Source: Periplaneta americana (taxonomy: Eukaryota; Arthropoda; Insecta; Blattodea; Blattidae). From it: DNA of 64,000 nt. The notes beneath the pieces were generated by a model. It did no database searches. It worked only from the letters and a program-made list of their open reading frames with translations, and was not told the origin of the DNA. The position numbers were made by a program, and so were the translations under genes. Location of the stretch: positions 63,446,001 through 63,510,000 of the forward strand of contig NC_091124.1 of the NCBI RefSeq assembly GCF_040183065.1, in the 5' to 3' direction. Below are positions 43,381 to 55,069 of this stretch, one piece after another (positions within the stretch are counted from its first letter, which is position 1; each line of letters starts with the position of its first letter).

Positions 43381-44413
43381 GGGGAAACTATGGTGAAATA
43401 ATGGTGAAAAATTAAGAAAATCCACTTTTTTTGTTTTTATGTTCGTAATTATATTTGAATCTTCTAGTTTCATAATATGGTTTCGTGTCCTATTTGAGAG
43501 TACTTCAAACTGTCACATGACTTTTATATATTGTAATAGATAAAAAATAAATTTCGAAAAATTACAAAAGGCTCCTTGTGGCTACACGGACGAAGCCCGT
43601 TCTAATCCAAAACCTTCACCATGCTAAGATGCTATCCTATATAATCAAATGTGGCCAAACATACGTTGCGTGGGCTGAGAAAAATTGTTTTTTTTTTAAT
43701 GCTGTTTTCTCTACTTTAAAATTGAGTGGCTAACTGCCACTGTAAAGTATAATTTATATGTTTGCCAATGTACACGTATGAGATAAATATTAGATGATGA
43801 TAAAAGAGAAATAATTTCCAAATGAGAGCATATAATTTTAAAAGTGACGTCTAAGTTGAGACTTCAATAACTCTTTTCAGTGTAACTGTGATTCAGGCAA
43901 CTCTGGCACTGAACCTCTTAATTTTAAGTAATTTCTTGAATAAAAAAAGCTCCTTGGACAACAATTACTGTCAGTTTGATCTAAAACTTCTCATTAAAAG
44001 TTGGTAAATTAAATTTAGTTAGCATTTGTATGAAATATTAATATTAACTTCCTTTGGGTCATATCCATATTGGACTTAGATTAAAATATGCTGTAATGTT
44101 AAATTCATGAAATTTAAAATTTTATTGTGACTCTCTATTTAGACTGAGTCGAAAAGCTAATTAATTTTTATTCCCATGACTATTTTCAAGCTTTTGAGCA
44201 AATATGTATTAAAAATTTGAAAACTTTGTCGCAAGACTTCTTTTTTGATGACATTAATGTAAAATATATTAAAAACTATAATTTTAAAATTACTAGTCCT
44301 AATGGCACCAAATTTTGTATAGATGATAGTATTATCGACATGTTTATGTAGTTAAAAATTAATAAATTTTGGTTGAAAATTGTAGAAGTTTTAAAAATCA
44401 CATAAGCATCCCC
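43381..44413. mobile_element. Candidate TTAA-flanked transposon
   Basis: ttaagggga at 43377 and tccccttaa at 44417 give a TTAA duplication with inverted ends ggggaaactatggtga and ggggatgcttatgtga. TTAA targets are typical of piggyBac and Kolobok-type elements. The interior is AT-rich without a recognised ORF. Confidence 0.55.
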
Positions 44414-44714
44414 TTAAAACTCACAGCGCTCAACGTATTATGCTTTGTTTTGACTTTTTCCCGAATATTCTTCGATGAAGCATACATTTATTGAGTCTTT
44501 AAGAAAATGACATCACATGCCTAAACATGATGTAAGCCCTATGAATTGAATTACCGTAGTAGTTATGTGGAACTTATAACCTCTAAATTGACATGAATTG
44601 CTTTTAAATACCGTATTTAAAACAGTCATATTAGTGAACAGCATCCAGTAGGGTAGACTTGGAATCTACTACAACATTTCTGAAGTTCTTATTACAGGTA
44701 TGGTTCTTTCGAAA

Positions 44715-45300
44715 TGATGCATATTGACCTACATTTTGTTATGTCAGTAACCAATACTGTAATGGTAATATTTTCCTTGGTCATACGCCCCCCCCCCCCC
44801 ATTTTCTCCCTTGATAATTTCCCATTGCTTCATTGGCTTCTGTTAGATGTATACAGTGATAAAGAAGTAGTTTTAGTCTGCAGCCACAAATACTTTCAAC
44901 ATAAAAATCGTTTGCTACTTACCTGTACAATATGTTCTTATACAATATTGCAGTCCCCTCAACTTGTTACAAATATTACACTCGAGAGATTCAGGATGCA
45001 GTACTGGGGAAATAGGCCATTTCCCTAATATGGTCTGGATCTCTCACATGTTATGTTCGTAATTAGTAACAAGTAGTGGGGAAGTGTCAACCTACAACGA
45101 TGCATTAGAATAAACAGGTAGGCCTAAGTATCAAACGATTTTAATGTTGAAAGTATTTGTGACTGCAAACTAAAATCATAAGTTTAATACTATATACATC
45201 ACACAGAAACCAGTAAAGCAAAAGAAAACTGCCTCCTTTGGTGTAGCTTTTCTGGAAAAATACCATTTTTTACATATAGTTCTGAATTTCAGCCGTTGGA
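44715..45300. repeat. Large fold-back element
   Basis: An imperfect palindrome centred near 45018. 44825-45000 faces 45035-45222 (cacaaatactttcaacat, aaatcgtttg, acttgttac shared), with weaker outer similarity (aatggtaatattttcc / aatggtatttttcc). A pure C-run (44787-44801) lies in the left arm only. No ORF shared by both arms. Confidence 0.8.
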
Positions 45301-46214
45301 CCGTTTATGTTTATGAACATTAAAGAAGATATATTAGGAACTGCAAGAGATGATATAAGATCAGTACAGATCTCCATGTAGAAATATAATCACATTTACA
45401 AAACTTAGGTGCCCATACACTGTATGGCTACATATTGTATAGGCAAAATTTTCTCTTCCCCATACTGTTCATTCAAAGATTCTAGGTTCCCATACAATGT
45501 ATGGCCCCATATGGTCTCCATGACAGCACTGTCAGTGACATAACTCATATATTCCCTGTACATTTTATTGAAGTTTATACCTAATAATAAAATATATATA
45601 TATATATATATATATATACTAGTTTTTCCATTTTTATAGAAAACATAGGAAACTGAGTTTGAACTAATATTTATAACTCATTAATGCTGACTGCAAATGA
45701 TGTGCATCATTGACGTAAATTGTTGCTGTTACCTGTATATTTAGATTATTTGAGACCTTCCGTTAGAGAAGAACAAGCCCACCAAGGGTCGAATTTTGTG
45801 TTTTTTACTCCTCCGAATATTTAAGATACATATCTGCAACTTAAGCCTGGCAGACGTTGGTGGGCTGTCCCTTATTACATCGAAATTATTATTGTTTGTA
45901 AGGTTGGAGAAACTGCGTAGTCTGTGACAGGTTCATAATATTCATATTACTCTGTATGAGAAGGGCGAATAGGCCACTCCACCTGAAGGTGCGCGCCATT
46001 CATTGTCTCAGTGTTGTAATCACACAGACGAGTACAACTGTAGTGAGGAATTATGTGTATTTAAGGACATTGTAATAACTTAATATGCATCTTGATTATA
46101 CATCTTGAGTACCCCGGTATATAACTTGAGTATAACTTAATATGAGTAATAGTGACAGAGATAATCAACCAGGCATATCTGGTTATTGTAGGAAACGTCA
46201 GAGGCATGTCGAAA
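45301..46214. other. No gene; (TA)n tract
   Basis: Includes (ta)n at 45589-45619 and two cccatacantgtatggc palindromes near 45412 and 45490. Nothing else recognised. Confidence 0.5.
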
Positions 46215-46690
46215 AATGATAAACGTACAAGCAAAGATTAAAAGGAACAAAGGTGAATCGTATATTAGTACGAAAACATCTCGACATGTGCAAGGTCGCG
46301 GTATAGGCCTGTCATGTACTTGTGGGTGCTTCAACGCATTAGATATGGAGAAAATACAACCTGTATTTCGTAATTTCTGGGAGTTGAGTGATTGACCCCC
46401 AGAATGCCTATATTTCTAAGCTCGTAACCAGTGTTGATGTGAACAGATGTCTCATTAAGAACAGGTCGACCTCTCTCAGCTGGTCTTGCCAAAGAAGTAC
46501 TATGTCACGCCAATTAAGCTCACTTCTGATAAAGTAAAGGATCTGAAAGCTCTCCTTATCTATGTGTCACAGAACGTTTCTGGATGACGTGATCAGCAAA
46601 CAAAACGTGCAACTAGCAGTGACTGACTCAGAGGAACATCTTCATGAAGATGATGTAATGGATTTATTAGCACCTCTGTTCCCAGAATAA
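46215..46690 (+). pseudogene. Decayed protein-coding fragment, unidentified
   Basis: Plus strand reads SYISTKTSRHVQGRGIGLSC then TCGCFNALDMEKIQPVFRNF and WELSD; after stops LPKKYYVTPIKLTSDKVKDL; and finally HEDDVMDLLAPLFPE with a stop. The C-x-C-x-x-x-x-I then F-W-E-L pattern recalls a repeated arthropod transposon protein, but I cannot name it. Probably an internally deleted copy. Confidence 0.35.
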
Positions 46691-46782
46691 GTGAGACCAC
46701 TTTTGACAGGCATCTACTTATTTTTGTTTATTAATAATTTCAGACACTTTGTAAATGTCACATCACAGTGCGATTAAGTGTT

Positions 46783-46784
<2 letters not shown>

Positions 46785-46836
<52 letters not shown>
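46785..46836. repeat. (TTA)n microsatellite
   Basis: About 17 pure units. Confidence 0.97.
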
Positions 46837-47357
46837 CTGCCACTATTGAGTTCATTCTACGCCCTTTGCTTTTTCTAATTATACAGTACTGTTTTCAAAT
46901 TATTCCCATAATATTGATGAATTCATAATGTCATCTATGATCACTATTAAGTTGGAATATTAAATTGGACATTTAATTGCAATTTTCAATAAAGGTATTC
47001 GTTTTTAAATGTACAAAGTAATTATCATTATTTACAGACGTGTCCTTGGCGACTTCGCCCTTATCTTGTTTTCAGGTAAAATACTTTGAACATCGATTAT
47101 CTCTACAAGTACATGTGGCGGGTTCGCTCTTCTCTTACAGAATGCCTCATTTGTATTTCCACTCTTGCTCTTCTTCATACAATACATGTTCTTACAGACG
47201 GATTCATAAGTTATATATTTTGTTCTGCCACTGAGAAGATCTGTAAGCATTTCATCAATATAAGTTTTAATTAGTAAAAAGAAAATTAATTGACTATAGT
47301 TTCTGAAACTGACAATCATTTTAGTGCAATGATACTGTGAAATTCTCAAGCACAATC
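46837..47357. other. No gene recognised
   Basis: Overlapping short ORFs on both strands; none supported. Confidence 0.4.
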
Positions 47358-47537
47358 TTACAAGGAGAGGACACGCTCTGTATATCACCGAATTAAATCA
47401 GATTGTGTGACATGAAAGTACAAGACGTACTGTTTAAAGTCATACCTGGTATGGGTGGCAAATGACCCCTAATTTTGAAAATATTGGCTATTGTTTATGA
47501 CGTACTTCCGTTAGGTGCCTAATAGGGAAACATTAGA

Positions 47538-47632
47538 CTGTGTAACGGCATAGCTCATGTGGTTGGATGCTGAGTTGTCGTCCAGGCAACCTGAGTTCGA
47601 ATCCTAATTCCTTCTCATTTTTTAAAGCTTGA

Positions 47633-47693
<61 letters not shown>

Positions 47694-47694
47694 T
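47538..47694 (+). mobile_element. tRNA-derived SINE with (TTA)n tail, family 6
   Basis: A box tagctcatgtgg (47551-47562) and B box gagttcgaatcc (47593-47604), then straight into a (tta)n tail (47635-47694). Very short, consisting of a tRNA head and a tail. Confidence 0.75.
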
Positions 47695-47708
47695 TAATTC
47701 ACTTTCAG

Positions 47709-47945
47709 GTGTCAGTTCCTATATTCAAAGCCATGTTGAAATATGCGTGGTATGCATCAAAATTGATAAACGAGCGAGAAGTGTTTGTGAATGTGAAAGA
47801 TATCTGTTTCGCAGCAGAAGTGCGTAAAAATGTGTGTGACTGTGGACAACCTTCTTTCATTTGCTGTGCATGGTGCAGGAAATGTGTATGTTTTGTGTGT
47901 TTTTATCACATCATAATGAATCGGGTACAAAATGAAATGGAATAG
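47709..47945 (+). pseudogene. Transposase-like Cys-rich C-terminal fragment
   Basis: MLKYAWYASKLINEREVFVN then VKDICFAAEV, followed by C-D-C-G-Q-P-S-F-I-C-C-A-W-C-R-K-C-V-C-F-V-C. The eight closely spaced Cys resemble zinc-binding tails after DDE transposase cores in several insect DNA transposons. No catalytic core is present. Family not assigned. Confidence 0.5.
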
Positions 47946-48380
47946 CTGCTACAGAAATAGAACAGACACCAGTGACACATCTTACCTTCCTACGTGAGCA
48001 GTATTTCATTGTTTATCCTTTACAATACAATATTAGTTAATTAGCAATTTGTTTAAAACATGATGAAGCATTCAATACATTGAGAAATATGATATAGGTA
48101 TGTAAATAGATAACTGTGATTACAATATTAATCATTATTAAAAGAAAAAAATATAGCCAATATTTCCAAAACGAAGGGTCATTGGCCACCCATACCAGGT
48201 ATGACTTTAAACAATACGTCTTGTACTTTCATCTCACACAATCTTATTCCATTTGGTGATATACAGAGCATGTCCTCTCCTTGTTAGTAGTTATAGCAAC
48301 TGAAATGCCAACAAAATTCACAAAAACGATGTGATTATAATGCATCAAATGCTATTATAACTTACAAAACTAAACAAAAG

Positions 48381-48502
48381 ACCACTGTGGAGTAGTGGTT
48401 AGCATGTCTAACTATGAAACAAGCGGGACTGGATTCAAATCTTGCTTGGGACACATTACCTGTTTGGGTTTTCTTTCCAGGTTTTCCCTCAATCAATTGA
48501 AG
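48381..48502 (+). mobile_element. SINE family 3, 3'-truncated
   Basis: Head ccactgtggagtagtggtta and B-box-like ggattcaaatctt, then ggttttccctcaatcaattg, where a pyrimidine-rich array takes over. Confidence 0.8.
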
Positions 48503-48985
48503 CAGAGTCTCCATTTCTTGATTACTCTATTTTTTATTTTTTTCATTTTTCTGTCTTATTGTAGTTCTTGATTTCTCTAATCCTTCTTTTCTTTTTTTTA
48601 GTGTTTCCTTTTTTCTCCACTTCTTGGTTGCTCTATTTCTTCTTTTATTTTTCACATTTTTGCTTTCTTTCTACGTTTCTTGATTCCTCTATATCTCCTT
48701 TTCTTTTTGGTGTTCCCTTCTGCCTCAATTTCTTAATTTTCCTATTTATTCTTTTCTTATTTGGTGCTTCCTTTCTTTCTTTATTTCTTGATGCTCTATG
48801 TCTTCTTTTCTTTTTCCATTTTATGATTTCTTTATTCATTTCTTCTTTCTTGCTTCTTCTTTATTCATCTATTTTTTCTTCCTTTTTTAATGTTTCTCTT
48901 CTTCCTCCATTTCTTGATTTATTCTTTTCTTTGTTTTGTGTTTCCTCTCTTTGTTGATTTCTTGAATGTTCTTCTTATTATCTCT
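48503..48985. repeat. ~54 bp pyrimidine-rich tandem repeat, about 8 copies
   Basis: The tttcttgatt block recurs at 48564, 48620, 48675, 48728 and 48783 (54-55 bp apart), with decayed edge units to ~48985. The plus strand is almost purely C/T. The long ORFs on both strands (129 and 64 codons) are low-complexity artefacts. Confidence 0.85.
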
Positions 48986-49019
48986 TTTCATTTCAGTATT
49001 AAGTGCTGTTTTATTTGCA

Positions 49020-49300
49020 TTAAATTACATTTGTACATCTGCAGAAGAGACCACTTGTAATAAATTATTTATAGTTGAGGCTAAATCATTAATATAAACT
49101 AAAAACATTCTAAAATTGATTCCTGGGGAACTCCGTCTTTAATACTCCTAAATTCTGAATGAGTAACTGTATTACTTTTGACACTACATTTATTAGGTAC
49201 GTACTATTTTTTGTTTTTTATGTAAGATGTAAACCAATCTAAGGTCTCATCTTTAATACCATAAAACTTTAATTTGTTTATTTTGTGATCAACAAGTAAG
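49020..49300 (-). pseudogene. LINE reverse transcriptase fragment
   Basis: Minus strand: VDHKINKLKFYGIKDETLDW then FTSYIKNK, stop, SEFRSIKDGVPQESILE and, after a frameshift, VYINDLAS. This corresponds to the GVPQGS-LGP-LFLVYINDL segment of jockey/CR1-like RTs. Cut upstream by the hAT element at 49328. Confidence 0.7.
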
Positions 49301-49327
49301 TAGTAACCCACTACCTACTGTTATGAC

Positions 49328-50160
49328 TAGACCTCGGACTTTTAGGTCCTAAAAATCTTAAATTAGGTATCTGAAGTAGGTTCTATCACGAAAAATTACA
49401 AAAATAAGTGAACAAAAAATGACATTATTTCATTTCCCATTACAAATTAGCCGAAACATTTGACATTATTTCATTGTACATGTGCATAATTAGAGCCAGA
49501 GTAAACAACTAACACTTTTTCTAAGTTTTCCATTGAGAAACTGCATCGCTTCTCAGGTAACACCATCTTAGATGCCGAAAATGAGCGTTCCACCTCAACT
49601 GATGACACCAGAGCATATTTAAATTTTGGTGTTAGATGCAAGGGAACAGCACATTCATGTTCAGGTGCTTTGCCAGCCAAGATGTCAGCAACTGTGCGGA
49701 GAACTGTCAGTCCTGGGTTTTTTTGAAGCACTGATTTGAGTTTTTCACAAACTTCTTCACCAACATAACCAGGAACCAAGTTGATTTTTTTCTGTCACCT
49801 CTTCTATCAATCTCAGTTGCGTGTAGACCGGTTTGCCTGAAGACTCTAGAGCATTAATAATGGGGACTAGAAATACATAATTTGATTTGATGAATCCAAT
49901 ATCCCGGGCAATTGTTGGGTCCTGCAGAAGTTTTTTTAGCTGACTGGCATACAGAATTACACAGCGTTTCCATATTACCAACTAGAAATTTGAAAATGTA
50001 TAATTAGGTAAAAATAGTTTCTAACGTGAAATTAGGTATTTTTAGGTTGTATAGGACCACCATTTTCGAACATATATTTCCATAATTCGTATATATACAA
50101 CTTTTCTTTTATGTATATCATGAGGAACAAAATAGGTTTTTACCTAAACTCCGAGGTCTA
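49328..50160 (-). mobile_element. hAT element, internally deleted
   Basis: TIR tagacctcgga and its exact reverse complement, with the perfect 8 bp TSD gttatgac (49320-49327, 50161-50168). 833 bp; keeps only the C-terminal transposase part. Confidence 0.95.
49471..49981 (-). pseudogene. hAT transposase C-terminal region
   Basis: Two overlapping minus-strand frames. The upstream one has QDPTIARDIGFIKSNYVFLV and LIEEVTEKNQL; after a frameshift near 49770 comes VPGYVGEEVCEKLKSVLQKN, and then VEVERSFSASKMVLPEKRCS and FSMENLEKVLVVYSGS. The V-E-R-S-F-S and M-E-N-L-E-K blocks are the hAT dimerisation domain. The RNase-H core and BED finger are missing. Confidence 0.85.
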
Positions 50161-50869
50161 GTTATGACAGTGTAATGGCAGTGAAGACAAGAAAAAGACA
50201 ATATGAATGGCAGGCTAATTGCTGGAGTATGCATTAGAACTGTTATACTTTTGCTACATCACTCTTCTATATATTGGAGAGCAAGAGAGTTGATGATTTT
50301 ATTGCCAAGAACTCAGCATTAGTTAACAATAACATTATCATTTCCAAAATAAGTCTTTAGAGATTAATAGTTTTGTCTATAATCAATATGCTGTCAAATA
50401 AAATACAGTAAATATGTGTAATTAAACAGTTTGTCTATATTATCAAATACTTACCTGAATGTAAGAACTAGATAACTCAATTTCTTATATTGAGGATAAC
50501 AAAAAATAAAATAATAATATTTATTTGTCAGAAACCAGTGTACAAGGCCTGGATATGGCATCGTCATGTTAGATATTATAAGCATGTTCACATACACTCA
50601 CACATGCACAAACAAATAAACTTAGAACAAATAAATATAGACAAATAAAGAAATAATTATTAGCAAATAAACAGACACAGCCAAATAAAAAAAACACTCA
50701 GAAATAAACACAGTATGATGTATGTTAACACATTTATACAAGGACAAAAAAAAAATAATTGAAATACAAACAAAAATATTAAAATATAAAGAAAGGGTTA
50801 CATTTCTAAAATACAATATTTACATCACACTCCATGCATTCATCCAGTGAATAGAAAGATCTATTCAGC

Positions 50870-51530
50870 AACCATCTATGTACACAGGACTTAAACCTAT
50901 TTATTGGTACCTTTCTCCCCTTAAATGGTACCTTATTAAATATAATGATGCCATTAAAAAAGCAAGTATTTAAGCTCGCACTCAATCTGCACTTTGTGTA
51001 ATCTAATTTATCTTTATTTCTAGTGTTAAAGGAATGTACATCTGATCTAGGCTAATAAAGATCTATGTTAGATCTAAGGAAGATCAAGGTTCTGTAAATG
51101 TATAGACTGTAAACTGATATTATGGTACCTTTAACTCTTGCAAATAGTGGCCTACATGATTCCTTGGTATTTTTATTGAGTGCACTTTTTTTTTTGTACC
51201 CATAGTACAGTAATAAGATGCTATTGACTTCTGTTGCACTTCCCCATATATGAATTCCATAGTTAATGTGAGATTCAAATAGTGCAAAATATATTTGTCT
51301 GAGAGTTTCAGTTGAGACGAATGGCCTTAACTTCCTAAAAACAAAATTTACCCTTGACAGTTTAGTACATATACTTTCCATGTGTTTGTGCCATCCTAAT
51401 TTTGGATCAAAAAATAAAAATCTAACAGTTTAACATCAGATATTTCAGTATCTAGTGTGTTGGAGAGGCCTAAGAGCAGTTTCTGAGTTTTTTCCACCTT
51501 AAGCATTAAAAAATATAGCCCTTTTTACAT
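50870..51530 (-). pseudogene. CR1/jockey-like LINE 3' part, left-arm copy
   Basis: Minus strand: MESICTKLSRVNFVFRKLRP, ETLRQIYFALFESHINYGIH, IWGSATEVNSILL, then ALNKNTKESCRPLFARVKGT. C-terminal part of an RT ORF; frameshifted before and after. The right-arm copy is at 57815. Confidence 0.8.
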
Positions 51531-51860
51531 TTTTTTAAAACTTGATTACTTAACGACGCTGTATCAACTACTAGGTTATATGTATTATTCTTATATTGGC
51601 TGGATTTAACACTTATAATACAAGATAAATAACTCTTCTATATTTTCTGGCAGAAGATTGCACCTTCTGTCAGTTAATATTGTTTTGTACGATTAAAAAC
51701 CTACGAAGTTGTAAAACGAGCAAAAATGAAGGAGATAGCAACACTTTAAAAAAATTAATTTGTAAGTATAAAAGCAGTCATGGCTACACTGAAAAGAATT
51801 TCATTGGATTCCAAACAATGGGCAAGAGTGAAATAGGAACCATTTGTTTTGTTTTATTTT

Positions 51861-52229
51861 ATATATTATTTTAATGTACCGAAGTACATATGATATTTCC
51901 ATGCAGATATTCTGCGTCATCATACGATGAAAGAGTAATGGAACGGAGAAAAATTCTTTCCAGCGCCGGGATTTGAACCTGGGTTTTCAGCTCTACGTGC
52001 TGATGCTTTATCCACTAAGCCACACCGGATACATCTATGACGTAGTGCAGAGGGCGGCCACTGGGGGGAACCCAAGAGTTGGAGCTTAATCTGAGACGAT
52101 TCTAACCAGCGTCGGAGTTGTATCCGGTGTGGCTTAGTGGATAAAGCATCAGCACGTAGAGCTGAAAACCCGGGTTCAAATCCCGGCGCCGGAGAGAATT
52201 TTTCTCCGTTCCATTACTCTTTCATCGTA
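51861..52229. mobile_element. Head-to-head SINE dimer
   Basis: Two copies of one tRNA-SINE face away from a 75 bp centre: 51910-52040 on minus and 52112-52229 on plus. Both have the A box tggcttagtgg and a B box (plus copy ggttcaaatcc). The 12 bp TSD ttgttttatttt (51849-51860, 52230-52241) surrounds the pair. The opposite arm near 57300 lacks it and gives the empty site. Confidence 0.85.
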
Positions 52230-52623
52230 TTGTTTTATTTTGTTTTGGTTTCCTGAATTCATTGATGTTACGAGTTCAATGACTCTAAAGGGAAATTTGG
52301 ACATTTCACTTGTCCTTGAGTAACCAAGAATGTCAATGAATGGATTGAAGTGTTTCTTTGAATACATTTCTATTGTATTCTTACAGTATTCGGTTCAGTG
52401 ATAGAATTATTAATAGAAGGGAAAAAATCGCGAAAAAAATATATATATATATTTTTATGAAATATGAAAATTTTACCAAAATATTATGAAATATGACAAT
52501 ATTTTGGGCGTTAATTGCATTCAATACATCGTGAATTGTGAAAATTCTCGTTCCCATGCTGCTAGCATGAATAGTTATGAATATGAAATTTTATATTTTG
52601 TCTGTCTCTACTTATAACAACAA

Positions 52624-52745
52624 TCCATGGCACAACAGTTCGAATAGAGGCAGACCTACCAGCTGACTGCTGGCCAAATGCTCACTTATCTCAGCAGAGG
52701 CAATCATAGGATCAGCACATTGATAGCCCAGCCCTGAAGCTGGAC
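52624..52745 (-). mobile_element. Old SINE core-domain copy, left arm
   Basis: ccatggcacaacag then accagctgactgctggcc match the core of the SINE at 34940-35285. Also present in the right arm (56755-56887), so it predates the inverted duplication. Confidence 0.6.
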
Positions 52746-52943
52746 CAGATTATATTCCTACATTTCTTCCTCATTATTGTGAAAATTGAGAAATCGCCCA
52801 GACCTATGATTGTTCACATGAGAATGTCTTATAAAACTACACATTTCATTGCACATCCAAATTCGTAAATAGAAAATAGAGTTAAGTTCACAACACTCAT
52901 TTACTTTTTCAATAGACATTGCAATATCCATACCTTGCAAATA

Positions 52944-54233
52944 CGAGGCGCATCCAGAAAGTAAGTTTCCCGATTTTTTCCCCTTGAAAGTAAAAGTAAT
53001 TAGCCGTGTCAATTGCGCATGTGTAACAGATCTATGACGTATCAATCATATGCCAGCCGGACAGGTCCCACCTGGTGCCAGTAGTGTGGCAGCAGTGGTC
53101 CGAAATGGAAGCTCTTATTCCTTCTCCCGCCGCTGCATTGCGCTAATTGAAATTCATCGGCAGCTCTGTCAGGTCTATGGGCCGAACATCATGAGTAAGC
53201 AGATGGTGCGTCGCTGGTGTAGGCAGTTTTCCGAAGGTCGTCAAAGTGTCCATGATGAAGAGTGCAGTGGGCGACCGTCCCTCATCGATGATGATCGTGT
53301 TGAGCTGGTGCGGCAGTGCATCATGGAGAACCGTCACTTCACGATTACGGAGTTGAGCAGCCATTTTCCGCAGATATCGCGATCCTTGTTGCATGAGATT
53401 GTCACTAAGCACCTGCTGTTCAGAAAAGTGTGTGCCTGGTGGATGCCGAAAACCTGACATCCGAACACAAAATGCAATGTTTAGGAGCAGCACTGACATT
53501 TCTGCAACGGTATCACGATGACGGCGACGAGTTCCTCGACAGGATCGTCACGGACCATGAGACTTGGATTTCGCACTTCACCCCGGAAACCAAGCAGCAG
53601 TCAATGCATTGGCGGCATAGTGGATCTTCGGTCAGGACGAAATTCAAACAGACGCTATTGGTATGGAAAGTGATGTGCACGGTGTTCTGGGACAGGAAGG
53701 GAATTCTGCTCATTGACTTCCTTCCAAGAGGTGAAACAGTGAACGCTGACCATTACTGTGAATCACTGCGAAAATTGCGACGTGCCATTCAAAACAAGAG
53801 GCGTGGAATGCTTACTGCAGGTGTTGTGCTCCTCCATGACAATGCTCGTCCACATACGGCTCGGTGCACAGCAGCTGTTTTGACGGAATTTGGCTGGGAG
53901 TTGTTTGATCACCCACCCTATAGTCCTGATCTTGCTCCCAGCGATTTTCACGTTTTCTTGCACCTCAAGAAATTCCTGTCCTCCGGTGAGCGTTTTGGCA
54001 ACGACGAAGAGCTGAAGACGTCTGTCACACGCTGGTTCCATTCACAGGCGGCAGAGTTCTACGACAGAGGGATACAAAAGTTGATCCCACGATACGACAA
54101 GTGTCTCAATTCTGTTGGTGGCTATGTTGAAAAATAGCTGAAACATTGCTGTACCTGTTGCCAATAAATGTTTTCCTGAAAGTGTGTTCTTTTTTTTTTA
54201 AAATAGGGAAACTTACTTTCTGGATGCGCCTCG
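52944..54233 (+). mobile_element. Mariner element, copy 2
   Basis: 1290 bp with perfect 28 bp TIRs (cgaggcgcatccagaaagta at each end) and TA at 52942-52943 and 54234-54235. Sits in the spacer of the inverted duplication. Confidence 0.97.
53108..54137 (+). pseudogene. Mariner transposase (DD34D), two frameshifts and a lost Asp
   Basis: Compared with 12217-13290, about 40 bp near 53133 are deleted (frameshift in the N-terminal HTH), and one A is missing near 53451. From there the frame is open to 54137, ending SVGGYVEK. At the first catalytic site TGDETW reads TDHETW, so Asp is replaced by His. LLHDNARPHTA and YSPDLAPSDFHVF keep the second and third Asp. Not functional. Confidence 0.9.
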
Positions 54234-54235
54234 TA

Positions 54236-55069
54236 CATACTAAGGAAAAGTATTTCAAACAGTCCCAGATCAAGTGACATTGTAAACAGAGAACAGTTTA
54301 CAAGTTTACGTAGTACTAGTGATTTTTTTCTGGTGCAATGTGCTGGAATGGCGCTCTGGCACCTTTTTGTTACCTATATTTTTCATTATGGAACAAATAA
54401 ATGTGTCAATAAGTATGTTTTTAACATAATTTTTCTTTTAAGTCCGCCTAGGCCTTGAAAACCTTAAAGTTTGATGAAAATGAGGTTAAAATTGCAAAAT
54501 TCCCGTGCACTGAACAGCAGTCATCTCCCTGGCCGCTATAATATACAGTATTCTATAGAGTTCCACCACCTTTTTCTCCAGAAGAAAAGCACTGCATATT
54601 GCCAATGTTAGAATTGAAGGAGTAGGGGAATAAATTCCAAAATTCTGCATTCCTATGTACATTTTCAACCAAGGAAATAAAATTTATCCTGAAATATTGT
54701 AAATCGTCAACTAGGTAGGCTTACTATTGTTTTTTAATGATACAATTCTGTAATTGAAAATTAAAGTAGGACTACCTATAGGTCATTAGATAATCTAGAA
54801 TGAGTTGTCATAGCACCCAGAACCCTATTTAGGGAGTGATAAACTAAGCATTTGCCCAGGGTGGCAGGTTTCAGGGGACAGAAAATTGTTATTTTTACAG
54901 TGTCAGATGTCTGTGTATCTTATCTGTCGACTTCCATACAAGATAAGACATGTCGATGAGATGATCTCGTACTGTGCTGTATCACAACTGACCTTATCTC
55001 ATTCGAGGCAACAACATTTGACCGATTTCAAGCGAGGGATTTAACTCCAATGCAGCACTCTGGTATGTA
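54236..55069. other. No gene recognised
   Basis: AT-rich spacer sequence between the mariner and the tandem array. Confidence 0.4.

Larger units (their letters stand above)
47361..48283 (+). mobile_element. TIR transposon with TTA target duplication
   Basis: TIRs of about 130 bp (caaggagaggac ends; cataccaggtatgac-type blocks inside) flanked by TTA at 47358-47360 and 48284-48286. Contains a SINE (47538-47694) and a Cys-rich coding fragment. A 3 bp TTA target suits PIF/Harbinger-like elements, but the coding fragment does not settle the superfamily. Confidence 0.8.
50222..52897. repeat. Left arm of large inverted duplication
   Basis: Reverse complement of 56576-59517 throughout, apart from private insertions. 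Boundaries: ctggag at 50222 and gttcacaacact ending 52897. Removing the insertion at 51861-52229 leaves about 2.3 kb, matching the other arm without its own insertions. Confidence 0.9.

Noticed and set aside
47032..47388. 118-codon minus-strand ORF as a gene
   Set aside because: It overlaps the left TIR of a transposon, with no domain and no conservation seen in the other TIR.
48568..48957. 129-codon hydrophobic ORF as a membrane protein
   Set aside because: It lies wholly within a C/T-rich 54 bp tandem array; Phe/Leu/Ser content follows from the repeat.
51960..52193. A pair of genuine tRNA genes
   Set aside because: Both are heads of SINEs that continue into a shared body, lie within one TSD, and do not end as tRNAs.
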